A stretch of DNA of 64,000 bases from Clostridiales bacterium. Lineage in GTDB: Bacteria > Bacillota > Clostridia > Christensenellales > Pumilibacteraceae. The DNA is taken from assembly GCA_014799665.1 (NCBI GenBank), contig JAAVHP010000012.1:310001-374000 (forward strand), given 5' to 3'. Position 1 is the first letter of the stretch. The number at the start of each line of letters is the position of its first letter. This document shows positions 8,335 through 16,397 of this stretch, piece by piece. The notes below the pieces were generated by a model, which ran no database searches, was not told the origin of the DNA, and saw only the letters and a list, made by a program, of their open reading frames with translations. The translations under genes and the position numbers were made by a program.

Positions 8335-8374
8335 CCCGATGCCAACCCTATGTTCAACACGGGTTGGCATCGGG
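8335..8374 (-). promoter_or_regulatory. Perfect 14-bp hairpin in the sigG leader
   Basis: CCCGATGCCAACCC (8335-8348) and GGGTTGGCATCGGG (8361-8374) are exact inverted repeats around a 12-nt loop. They end about 30 nt upstream of the sigG start. No U-tract follows on either strand, so it is not an ordinary terminator. It may tune sigG translation or bind a protein. Confidence 0.6.
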
Positions 8375-8548
8375 TATGGGATATACAAAAAGTTTGGCTA
8401 TGTAAAAGGGGTAATATTCCGGTATATCGGAGTAGATTGTGAAAATGTCGTCGATTAACCGCGAAATGCTCATACACGATTAAAATCGGAATACGCTATA
8501 GTGTAAAGAGAATAAAAATAAGTATTTGGGTTAATTTATGTTAATCTC
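8375..8548. other. Non-coding stretch between sigG and the polysaccharide operon
   Basis: No gene is seen. It should hold the sigG promoter, recognised by sigma-F or sigma-G in other species, but I could not find a convincing match to either consensus on the minus strand. The only clear element towards its end is the start of the polysaccharide-operon promoter. Confidence 0.4.
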
Positions 8549-8577
8549 TTGCTATTTTGTAAACAATATAGTATAAT
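8549..8577 (+). promoter_or_regulatory. Sigma-A promoter of the polysaccharide operon
   Basis: TTGCTA (8549-8554) and TATAAT (8572-8577) are separated by 17 bp. The predicted transcript has a leader of roughly 190 nt before the first start codon. Confidence 0.75.
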
Positions 8578-8584
8578 GAGATTT

Positions 8585-8765
8585 GTAAACGTATGCCCGA
8601 ATTTAAGGTGGGTTAGCGGGTACAAACGTGCTTCAACAGCGCTAGGTAAATGCTCGTAGGATTTGTCTCGGCACGCCCCTTTCGCCGTCATACCAAAGAG
8701 AAAAATTCAAGTTTATACCGACTTGAATTGGCGAAGCACACTAAATTTTACTTAATGGGTAAAAG
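8585..8765 (+). promoter_or_regulatory. Long structured leader of the polysaccharide operon
   Basis: About 180 nt without a credible gene. It contains AATTCAAGT (8704-8712) facing ACTTGAATT (8721-8729), a 9-bp hairpin without a U-tract, and a GC-rich stretch at 8609-8690. I do not recognise a known riboswitch. Long operons for surface polysaccharides often carry such leaders for antitermination factors, so this is a candidate site. Confidence 0.35.
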
Positions 8766-8771
8766 CATAAA

Positions 8772-9986
8772 ATGAAACAGATGAATATAAAATTCTCGCC
8801 GCCGGACATTTCCGAGCTTGAAATAAACGAGGTTGCGGAAGCGTTAAAGTCCGGTTGGATCACTACCGGTCCGAGAGTAAAGAAGCTCGAAAAGCTGATT
8901 GCCGAATACGTCGGCACACCTAAGTGCGTTTGTCTTAATTCTCAGACCGCTTGCTCAGAAATGGCGTTGCGCGTTCTCGGTATAGGAGAGGGCGACGAGG
9001 TAATCACTTCGGCGTATACCTACACCGCGTCGGCGTCGGTCATTTGTCATGTCGGCGCAAAAGTCGTGCTCGTCGATACGCAATCGGATAGTTTAGAGAT
9101 GGACTATGCCGCATTGGAAAAAGCAATCACCGAGCGCACCAAGGCGATCATCCCCGTCGATTTGGCGGGTATCCCGTGCGATTACGATAAAATCTTCGAG
9201 ATCGTCGAAAAAAAGAAAAAGCTGTTCAAGCCGAACAACGATATTCAAAAAGCTATCGGAAGAATTGTCGTTTTAGCGGATACTGCGCATGCGTTCGGTG
9301 CGGCGTGGCACGGCAAAATGGCGGGAAGCATAGCGGACTTCTCGTCGTTCAGCTTTCATGCGGTCAAGAACTTTACGACGGGCGAGGGCGGTGCGCTTAC
9401 CTGGAATCATATAGACGGAATAGACGACGAGGAGCTTTACCGTCAATTACAGCTTTTGTCGTTACACGGACAAAACAAGGACGCGCTTGCAAAAACTCAG
9501 CTCGGCGCGTGGGAGTACGATATTATCGGCACTTGGTACAAGTGTAACATGACCGACGTGGCGGCGGCTATGGGGCTTGCGCAGTTCGAGCGTTATCCGC
9601 AGATTTTAAAGCGTCGGCGCGAAATAATCGAAAAGTACGACAAAGCGTTTAAGCCGCTCGGAATAGGGGTGCTGTCGCACTATACGAACGAGCATACGTC
9701 TTCGGGACATTTGTATATTACGCGCGTGCCGAACATATCGATAGAACAGCGTAACGATATAATTACGCAAATGGCGGAAAAGGGCGTTGCATGCAACGTT
9801 CATTATAAGCCGCTCCCCATGCATACGGCGTATAAACAGCTTGGGTTCGATATCAAAAATTATCCCAACGCCTACGCGCAGTTTGCGAACGAGATAACCT
9901 TGCCGTTACATACCTGTCTCACTGACGACGAGGTGGAGTACATTATCGAAAGCTTTTGCGGGATTGTTAAAAAGTATAAATGTTAG
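8772..9986 (+). CDS. DegT/DnrJ/EryC1/StrS-type sugar aminotransferase
   Basis: 404-residue PLP-dependent transaminase that converts a keto-sugar nucleotide into an amino sugar for the polysaccharide. The family pattern is complete: SGWITTGPRVKKLE near the start, ADTAHAFGA (Asp170 holds the PLP ring nitrogen), and SFHAVKNFTTGEGG, where Lys199 should form the Schiff base. It is the first gene of an 18-kb operon and overlaps the initiating sugar transferase by 7 bp. No dedicated 4,6-dehydratase for its substrate sits next to it, so RfbB or the operon's epimerase may supply the keto sugar. The exact sugar is unknown. Confidence 0.92.
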   Translation: MKQMNIKFSPPDISELEINEVAEALKSGWITTGPRVKKLEKLIAEYVGTPKCVCLNSQTACSEMALRVLGIGEGDEVITSAYTYTASASVICHVGAKVVLVDTQSDSLEMDYAALEKAITERTKAIIPVDLAGIPCDYDKIFEIVEKKKKLFKPNNDIQKAIGRIVVLADTAHAFGAAWHGKMAGSIADFSSFSFHAVKNFTTGEGGALTWNHIDGIDDEELYRQLQLLSLHGQNKDALAKTQLGAWEYDIIGTWYKCNMTDVAAAMGLAQFERYPQILKRRREIIEKYDKAFKPLGIGVLSHYTNEHTSSGHLYITRVPNISIEQRNDIITQMAEKGVACNVHYKPLPMHTAYKQLGFDIKNYPNAYAQFANEITLPLHTCLTDDEVEYIIESFCGIVKKYKC

Positions 9987-10669
9987 TTTGTAAGTGGGAT
10001 AAGCTTCCCGAAAAAATGAAAAACGACGCGGTGTATCCGTATTGGCGGAAGCTGCGGAAAAAGAACTTCTCGCTGTTTTGGAAGCGAGTGTTCGATATAG
10101 TGGTTTCGCTTTTAATGTTGATACTGTTATCGCTCGCTTTTCTTATTTTGGCGATTGCGATAAAGTTCGACAGCAAAGGTCCTGTGTTTTACAGGCAGGA
10201 GCGCGTCACGCAGTACGGCAAGCATTTTCGTATACATAAATTCAGGACGATGGTTACGGACGCCGATAAGATAGGCAGTCAGGTAACCGTTGCGGGTGAC
10301 AGCAGAATAACCAAGGTTGGGCGGCGGATACGGCGGTTACGCTTGGACGAAATAAGCCAGCTGATAGACGTACTCGTCGGAACGATGACCTTCGTTGGGA
10401 CGCGCCCCGAGGTTCCGAAGTATGTGGATCGGTATACCGACGAAATGATGGCGACGTTGTTATTGCCCGCGGGCGTTACCAGCCTGGCGAGCATTAAGTA
10501 TAAGGACGAGGACAAATTGCTCGAAAATGCCGAGGACGCAGACGAGACTTACGTAAACGACGTGCTGCCCGGCAAGATGGAGTATAACTTTCAAGCTTTA
10601 CGCAAGTGCGGGTTTTGGCGTGATATAGGTATCATGTTCCAAACCGTAGGTGCGGTGTTCGGGAGATAA
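9980..10669 (+). CDS. Initiating sugar transferase (undecaprenyl-phosphate sugar-1-phosphate transferase)
   Basis: 229 residues. A single membrane hairpin helix (about 38-60, preceded by KRVFDIVVS) is followed by the catalytic domain with GPVFYRQERV, KFRTM and the LDEISQLIDVLVG and FVGTRPE motifs of the PglC/WcaJ-like sugar transferase family. It moves a sugar-1-phosphate from its nucleotide to undecaprenyl phosphate and so begins each repeat unit on the inner membrane face. It has only the short, PglC-like form, without the four extra helices of WbaP. The overlap with the aminotransferase suggests that the amino sugar may be the first sugar. Confidence 0.92.
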   Translation: MLVCKWDKLPEKMKNDAVYPYWRKLRKKNFSLFWKRVFDIVVSLLMLILLSLAFLILAIAIKFDSKGPVFYRQERVTQYGKHFRIHKFRTMVTDADKIGSQVTVAGDSRITKVGRRIRRLRLDEISQLIDVLVGTMTFVGTRPEVPKYVDRYTDEMMATLLLPAGVTSLASIKYKDEDKLLENAEDADETYVNDVLPGKMEYNFQALRKCGFWRDIGIMFQTVGAVFGR

Positions 10670-10671
10670 AA

Positions 10672-11520
10672 TTGGAAGAAATTTTGGAAGAACAATCGAA
10701 ACAGCGGGAATTTTCCGTTTTGATGTCTGTTTATAAAAACACAAAGCTAAGCGAACTGAAAGAATGCCTTGACAGTTTGGAAAATCAAACGGTAAAGGCA
10801 ACCGAGTACGTTATTGTTCGAGACGGGCAAGTGTCGAGCGAGCTAAACGATTATCTTGATTCGCTGGAAAATGATTTATCGGGATGCAAAATTATCCGCT
10901 TGGAACAAAACGTAGGTTTGGGAAATGCGTTGAAGGAAGGCATGGCTCATTGTTCAAACGAGATAATCGCAAGAATGGACACTGACGATATTTGTGTTAA
11001 AAACAGATTCGAGGAACAGCTTGATTGTTTTGAAAATGACGAAGAACTGTCGATAGTTGGATCAAATATTGCGGAATTTATCGATAGCGTAAGTAACGTG
11101 GTAAGCTATCGAAACGTTCCGCGTGATCATGATGACATTTGCGAATATCTTAAAAAGAGATGTCCGTTCAATCATATGACCGTTATGTTCAAAAAAACCG
11201 ACGTAGAAAAAGCGGGCGGGTATTTGCATTGGCATTATAACGAGGACAGTTATCTTTGGGTTCGTATGTATTTAGCGGGCGCAAAATTTTATAATATTCA
11301 AGAAAATCTCGTATGCGCGAGGATAGATGAGTCGACGTTCGCACGCCGAGGCGGATACAAGTATTATAAGAGCGAGCGGGATTTGTTTAAGTATATGTAC
11401 AAAAACAAAATAATCGGGTTTGGGTCTTATGTAAAAGCTAAGACGATTCGATTTATTTTATACGTGCTTATGCCTAATAGAATGCGGCAATGGGCATATA
11501 AAAAATTCGCTCGAAAATAG
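10672..11520 (+). CDS. Family 2 glycosyltransferase (1)
   Basis: 282 residues, GT-A fold. FSVLMSVYKN opens the nucleotide-binding half, and ARMDTDDI carries the metal-binding DxD. It adds a sugar to the lipid-linked repeat unit. The start codon is TTG at 10672, preceded by GGGAG; it lies two bases after the stop of the sugar transferase. The C-terminal region is basic and may associate with the membrane. Donor and acceptor are unknown. Confidence 0.9.
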   Translation: MEEILEEQSKQREFSVLMSVYKNTKLSELKECLDSLENQTVKATEYVIVRDGQVSSELNDYLDSLENDLSGCKIIRLEQNVGLGNALKEGMAHCSNEIIARMDTDDICVKNRFEEQLDCFENDEELSIVGSNIAEFIDSVSNVVSYRNVPRDHDDICEYLKKRCPFNHMTVMFKKTDVEKAGGYLHWHYNEDSYLWVRMYLAGAKFYNIQENLVCARIDESTFARRGGYKYYKSERDLFKYMYKNKIIGFGSYVKAKTIRFILYVLMPNRMRQWAYKKFARK

Positions 11521-11531
11521 AATTAACGATT

Positions 11532-12374
11532 ATGACAAAGACAATAGATTTGGAACAACTTAAAAAAATCGAATTGAAATTACTTTCGCAAGTTCACGAG
11601 ATTTGCGTTGAGTGTGGGTTTCGGTATTCGTTGGGCGGCGGAACATTGCTCGGGGCAGTGCGACATAAAGGCTTTATCCCGTGGGACGATGATATCGACA
11701 TAATGATGCCGCGACCCGATTACGACGCATTTATTTCGTATTGTGCCTCGCACGAAGTCCCATTTGCCGTTTGCTCATGGGAAAACGATAAATCGTACGT
11801 TGATATGTCTGCCAAAGTTTACGATCCCAATACGGTTTTGAAAGACGAGAATATAGTCAAAACCGATTTAAACGTAGGGGTGTTTATCGACGTTTTCCCC
11901 ATCGACGGATTGGGCGACACTTACGACGAAGCAAAAAAAAGATTTCAATCCACGTCCATCAAGCGGTCGTTGTTGGTGGCGGCGCAATGGAAAAAGTTTT
12001 TCCGTTCAAAAACCCACGCATGGTATTACGAGCCTGCGCGTTTTGGCGCATACGTTGCCAGCCGCTGCATCAATAAGAAAAAAACTTTTGCAAAAGTTCT
12101 AAAAAAATATACCGATATTGATTTTGACAGCGCGAAATTTGTAGGAGCGGTCGGCGGGTCGTACAGGCTTAAAGAGATTCTGCCCGTAACGCTCTATACC
12201 GATTACGTCGATTTGGATTTTGAGGGACAGAAGTTTAAGGCAATAGCGGGTTATGACGAATATCTTAAAAGCCTATACGGCGATTATATGACTTTGCCGC
12301 CAGAAGAAAAGCGCGTTTCGCATCATACGTTTGAGGCGTTCTACAAAGACGATATAGGTGAAGCCGATGAATAA
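11532..12374 (+). CDS. LicD-family phosphotransferase
   Basis: 280 residues. The LicD/fukutin core is intact: SLGGGTLLGAVRHKGFIPWD, then DDIDIMMPRPDY with the metal-binding aspartates. LicD proteins transfer phosphocholine or related phospho-substituents from a CDP donor to a sugar. The operon's own cytidylyltransferase could make such a CDP donor, so the polymer may bear a phospho-polyol or similar group; this link is inference. It overlaps the next glycosyltransferase by 8 bp if that gene starts at its ATG. Confidence 0.9.
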   Translation: MTKTIDLEQLKKIELKLLSQVHEICVECGFRYSLGGGTLLGAVRHKGFIPWDDDIDIMMPRPDYDAFISYCASHEVPFAVCSWENDKSYVDMSAKVYDPNTVLKDENIVKTDLNVGVFIDVFPIDGLGDTYDEAKKRFQSTSIKRSLLVAAQWKKFFRSKTHAWYYEPARFGAYVASRCINKKKTFAKVLKKYTDIDFDSAKFVGAVGGSYRLKEILPVTLYTDYVDLDFEGQKFKAIAGYDEYLKSLYGDYMTLPPEEKRVSHHTFEAFYKDDIGEADE

Positions 12375-13287
12375 AGTTGCCGTTTTAATGAGTAGCTATA
12401 ACGGCGAAAAATATATTCGCGAACAGATCGACAGCATACTCGACCAGCAAGGCGTAGAAGTGATTTTGTTCGTGCGTGACGATGGATCGTCCGACGGCAC
12501 GAAGGATATACTTTCCGCATATGAAACCGAACACGCCAACGTTAAGGTCGAATATGCGCAGAACGTCGGCGTTGCGAACAGCTTTATGAATTTATTATAC
12601 TCGGTTTCGAATGATTTCGACTTTTATGCGTTTTCGGATCAAGATGATATCTGGGAGCCGAATAAGCTCAGCGAAGCGGTAAAAATGCTAGAAGAAAAAG
12701 ACGCGTTGCTATACGGGTCAAATCAAGAATGCGTCGATCAAGCGGGGCAACATATAGGAATGCGTTATGCCACAGACGCGAAGATCAATATGACTCCGAT
12801 AGCTATCGTGCAAAATAATATGATAGCCGGCTGTACCATGGTTTTTACGAGTAAGCTGTACAAGCTTTTGACCGAAGAAATCAAGCGGCCTTCTCAGCGG
12901 TTATTAAGAAGCAGAATGCACGACGTATGGGCTCCGTTGGTGGCGGCGGTGCACGGTGGGTTGATTTATGATACGCGCTCGTTTATAAAGTACCGCCAAC
13001 ATGAAAACAATGTGGTCGGCGCGCAAATCAGCGCAAAAAAACGTAGAAAGGCAATAAAGAGAAAGTTGTTCAACAAAGAAAACAGAAACAGCAGAAGCTT
13101 GACGGCAAAAGAGATTTGCGAAAAATTTCCGGACGAAGCAAAAAAAGATTATTTGCTCGAAGTTTGCGCGAACGCTCATAAATTAAAAAATAAGCGATTA
13201 CTTATAAAGAATAATAAGTTGCTACGCTCCTATACGGGCGAGAGTAAGACAGGTTTTATTATAAAGGTGTTACTGGGATTATATTGA
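12367..13287 (+). CDS. Family 2 glycosyltransferase (2), rhamnosyltransferase-like
   Basis: 306 residues. VAVLMSSYNGEKYIREQIDS and AFSDQDDIWEPNKL are characteristic of the RfbF/WsaF-like rhamnosyltransferase group of GT2. Together with the complete dTDP-rhamnose pathway downstream, this makes a rhamnosyltransferase a reasonable guess. I chose the ATG at 12367, served by AGGTGA, over a GTG nine bases earlier. It ends inside the start of the polymerase gene. Confidence 0.85.
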   Translation: MNKVAVLMSSYNGEKYIREQIDSILDQQGVEVILFVRDDGSSDGTKDILSAYETEHANVKVEYAQNVGVANSFMNLLYSVSNDFDFYAFSDQDDIWEPNKLSEAVKMLEEKDALLYGSNQECVDQAGQHIGMRYATDAKINMTPIAIVQNNMIAGCTMVFTSKLYKLLTEEIKRPSQRLLRSRMHDVWAPLVAAVHGGLIYDTRSFIKYRQHENNVVGAQISAKKRRKAIKRKLFNKENRNSRSLTAKEICEKFPDEAKKDYLLEVCANAHKLKNKRLLIKNNKLLRSYTGESKTGFIIKVLLGLY

Positions 13288-14663
13288 TGGCTTTTTTGAT
13301 GCTTGCTATTTTGATAATACTTCTGTGCGTATCGTACTTTGCAGGCAAACGGAACTTATTGTCTCCGTGGTTTTTATTATGTCTTGCCGTATTTTTACCG
13401 TATATTATTATTCTGTGCAACTGGGAAAACTGGAACGTGCAAATCAGCGGAATTTTTGTGTTATACGTAACTACCGCGCTGTTGGCTTTCGGTTGCGGTA
13501 TGCTTATTATTACTAAGCTCTTTCGCAAGACTACCGCAAAATACCCGGAGAATTCGGTCGTTACGGTTAAAAAAAGCGAGCTATACGGAACAAATCCGAG
13601 CAGAAAGAGATATCCCACTAACTCCTTGTTGTTGATTTCGCTGGTATGTACGGTTTTGTACGTTTTAAAATTAGTGATGGACGTAGGCTTGTCGTCGTCG
13701 TTAAGCACTATGCTTCGCAATATCTACAATAATGTTGTAAACAACAATTATTCACCCGGATTTGTTTTCAATCAAATGCGGGAAATCATTACGGCAATCG
13801 CATATATCAGTTTATTTCGCTTTTTGCAAGAGCTGTTCTCAAACAAGCCGTACAAAACATTTATTAGATTAGCAGTGCCTATTTTACTCTTTATTGTTCT
13901 TGCGATCATGTCGTCCGACAGAAATATATTTTTGAGATTTGCCATTTACGCAATTTGCATGTACGTAGTATTTTTTCAACACAAAAGTAAGAATATGCGG
14001 TATGCAAATAAACAAATTGTATTTCGCGTCATCATCTTGCTCATGATAGTTGTGGTAATATTCTTCCTTATGGGGAAGGCTAAGCAGTACTCGTCCGACT
14101 TTACGCGCGCAATCAGTATATACGGCGGTTCGGGTCTGTATAATTTTAATCTATGGTTGCAAAAATTCGACGGGGAGCTGTATTACGGTGCATCGACGTT
14201 CAGCACGTTTATCAATCTTTTAAATACGCTTCTAAGTCCGTTTGGGGCTCAAATTCAAGGGGTGGCGGATATAGCAAGATTTGACGAGATGATAATATTT
14301 ACGTCGCCAAACGGCTATGTCTACGTATCAAACATATATTCGGCAATGTATCCGTACGTACAGGACTTTGGATATTTCGGCGTGATAATTTTTCCGTTTG
14401 CGATCGGGGCTTTTTACGGTTTTCTTTTTGAGCGCGCAAAAAAACGTAACAATGCGTTCTCTTGGCTCATTTATTGTCTTCTTATTTATCCCATCGTTTT
14501 CTTCGCGATTGCGGAGCAGCTAATTCGCAGATTTCATCTTGGCTTTGTATACGAAATCGTTTGGTGCGCAATCATATATTATTTTGCTTGCGGTCGCGGG
14601 CGTATAAGTAAAAAAAGGATTGTCTCATTGCCGAAAGGAGAGTGCTGTAAATGCAAGGAATAG
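13287..14663 (+). CDS. Oligosaccharide repeat-unit polymerase (Wzy-like)
   Basis: 458 residues of mostly hydrophobic sequence with about ten to twelve membrane helices and a large outside loop around residues 260-350. This is the topology of O-antigen/capsule polymerases, which join flipped repeat units. Sequence conservation in this family is low, so the call rests on topology and position between glycosyltransferases and the flippase. The ATG at 13287 overlaps the preceding stop; a TTG one codon earlier is possible. The gene overlaps the next by 13 bp. Confidence 0.8.
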   Translation: MAFLMLAILIILLCVSYFAGKRNLLSPWFLLCLAVFLPYIIILCNWENWNVQISGIFVLYVTTALLAFGCGMLIITKLFRKTTAKYPENSVVTVKKSELYGTNPSRKRYPTNSLLLISLVCTVLYVLKLVMDVGLSSSLSTMLRNIYNNVVNNNYSPGFVFNQMREIITAIAYISLFRFLQELFSNKPYKTFIRLAVPILLFIVLAIMSSDRNIFLRFAIYAICMYVVFFQHKSKNMRYANKQIVFRVIILLMIVVVIFFLMGKAKQYSSDFTRAISIYGGSGLYNFNLWLQKFDGELYYGASTFSTFINLLNTLLSPFGAQIQGVADIARFDEMIIFTSPNGYVYVSNIYSAMYPYVQDFGYFGVIIFPFAIGAFYGFLFERAKKRNNAFSWLIYCLLIYPIVFFAIAEQLIRRFHLGFVYEIVWCAIIYYFACGRGRISKKRIVSLPKGECCKCKE

Positions 14664-15391
14664 CTAATATAGCCGTTATATTTGCCGGTGGCGTCGGTAG
14701 CAGAATGAGGAGTAGGGATATTCCCAAACAGTTTCTCGTCATTCACGGCAAGCCGATCATAATTCACACGCTCGAACATTTTGAGCGCTGCGAAAATATC
14801 GACGCAATAGTTATTGCTTGCGTTAAAGAGTATATAGATAAGATGCGCTTTCTTGTCGAGCGATACGGCATTACCAAGGTCAAAGACATAGTTCCCGGCG
14901 GCGCGACGGGACAGCAATCTATATACAACGGGCTTGTTGCCGCTAAAAAAACGGCAACCGTAGATAAAGCGATAGTTCTTATCCATGACGGTGTTCGTCC
15001 GCTTATAAACGAAAAGGTCATATCGGAAAATATCGAGAGCGTGAAAAATTACGGTTCGTGCATTACGGCGGGCATCGTTAAAGAAACGATCGTCGAGATA
15101 GACGACGGCGGCAATATACTCAACGTTCCCGAGCGTAAAAATTCGCGCGTGGCAAAAGCACCGCAATCCTTCTATCTAAACGATATATTATCGGCGCACG
15201 AAAAAGCGATATCGGAAAACAAGTTCGATTTTATCGATTCCTGTACGATGATGAAGCATTACGGTCATACGCTTCACATGATAGACGGACCGTACGAGAA
15301 CATAAAAATCACCACGCCCGACGATTATTATACCATGCGCGCTATACTCGACGTGCGCGAAAACAATCAGATCTACGGCGACGAGGAATGA
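14651..15391 (+). CDS. IspD/TarI-like cytidylyltransferase
   Basis: 246 residues. It has AVIFAGGVGSRM, IPKQFLVIHGKPII and IHDGVRPLI, the pattern shared by IspD and the ribitol-5-phosphate cytidylyltransferase TarI. A location inside a polysaccharide operon beside a reductase/epimerase and LicD favours CDP-activation of a polyol or sugar phosphate over isoprenoid synthesis. The opening FAGGVGSRM is closer to TarI-type than to IspD-type enzymes, which usually read AAAGxGxR. The substrate is inferred. Confidence 0.82.
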   Translation: MQGIANIAVIFAGGVGSRMRSRDIPKQFLVIHGKPIIIHTLEHFERCENIDAIVIACVKEYIDKMRFLVERYGITKVKDIVPGGATGQQSIYNGLVAAKKTATVDKAIVLIHDGVRPLINEKVISENIESVKNYGSCITAGIVKETIVEIDDGGNILNVPERKNSRVAKAPQSFYLNDILSAHEKAISENKFDFIDSCTMMKHYGHTLHMIDGPYENIKITTPDDYYTMRAILDVRENNQIYGDEE

Positions 15392-16371
15392 TGGATTACT
15401 CTCAACTCAACGGAAAAAATGTTTTTATCACGGGCGCGACGGGGCTTATAGGACAAGCGCTGGTAAGAAAGCTTGTTTTGCAAAACGCAAACGTTATAGC
15501 TCTCGTGCGCGACGAAGCAAGAGCGAAAGAAATATTTTCGGATTTGCCGCAAACGAAAATTCGCTATTTTGTTTGTGACATGTGCCACCTGCAAGCGGAG
15601 AATATTGGCGCGGATTACGTTATACACTGCGCGTCCTTTACTTCAAGCAAAGATTTTGCGGAACGCCCCGCCGACGTAATATCGAAAAACATTCGAGGAA
15701 CAGAGCGTGCCCTTGACTTTGCGGTAAACAACAACGTAAAAAGCTTCGTGTATTTATCCACAATGGAAGTGTACGGCTGCCCAACTACAGATGACAAAAT
15801 CTCTGAAGACAGCCCTACAAACTTGAATGCGATGAGCGTTCGGTCTTGCTATCCCGAGAGCAAAAGACTATGCGAATGCTTGTGCGCGGCGTATTCTAAA
15901 CAATACGATCTACCCGCAAAAGTGATAAGACTTACTCAGACTTTCGGTGAAGGGGTTAGGTATGACGACGGCAGGGTGTTCGCCGAATTTGCAAGATGCG
16001 CAATAGAGAATAGGAACATTATACTCAAAACCAAAGGCGAAACTAAACGCAATTATCTTTATATCGACGATGCGGTTAGCGCTATTCTTGCCGTGCTACT
16101 GTACGGAGAAAGCGGCGAGGCGTATAATGCCGCGAATGAAGATACGTATTGCAGCATTTATGAAATGGCTCGGCTCGTCGCCGAAAAATGCTCGAACGGA
16201 ATAAAAGTCGAAATAAAAGAAGAAGACGTAACGAAGTTCGGTTATGCTCCCACGTTGCACATGAATTTATCGTGCAAAAAGCTGAATGCGCTCGGTTGGA
16301 CGGCTAAGGTCGGGCTGAAAGAGATGTTCGATAATACCATAGCATATATGCGAAAAAGCAAGGGGCTTTAA
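15388..16371 (+). CDS. NAD-dependent epimerase/dehydratase
   Basis: 327 residues, extended short-chain dehydrogenase. The NAD-binding motif TGATGLIG is near residue 13. The catalytic Ser-Tyr-Lys set appears as LSTMEVYG and SCYPESKRLCE. It overlaps the cytidylyltransferase by 4 bp, so the two may act in sequence on a CDP-linked or free sugar. It is distinct from RfbB and RfbD, which are present separately. Substrate unknown. Confidence 0.88.
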   Translation: MMDYSQLNGKNVFITGATGLIGQALVRKLVLQNANVIALVRDEARAKEIFSDLPQTKIRYFVCDMCHLQAENIGADYVIHCASFTSSKDFAERPADVISKNIRGTERALDFAVNNNVKSFVYLSTMEVYGCPTTDDKISEDSPTNLNAMSVRSCYPESKRLCECLCAAYSKQYDLPAKVIRLTQTFGEGVRYDDGRVFAEFARCAIENRNIILKTKGETKRNYLYIDDAVSAILAVLLYGESGEAYNAANEDTYCSIYEMARLVAEKCSNGIKVEIKEEDVTKFGYAPTLHMNLSCKKLNALGWTAKVGLKEMFDNTIAYMRKSKGL

Positions 16372-16397
16372 TATTCGGTAGAATTGATTTTGTACCT

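Noticed and set aside
8304..8477. A longer N-terminus for sigma-G
   Set aside because: The extra 58 residues have no family similarity, cross the perfect hairpin, and the inner ATG has a good Shine-Dalgarno.
8580..8770. Cyclic-di-GMP or other known riboswitch in the polysaccharide leader
   Set aside because: I could not match the conserved core of the GEMM, preQ1 or glycine classes; left as an unassigned leader.
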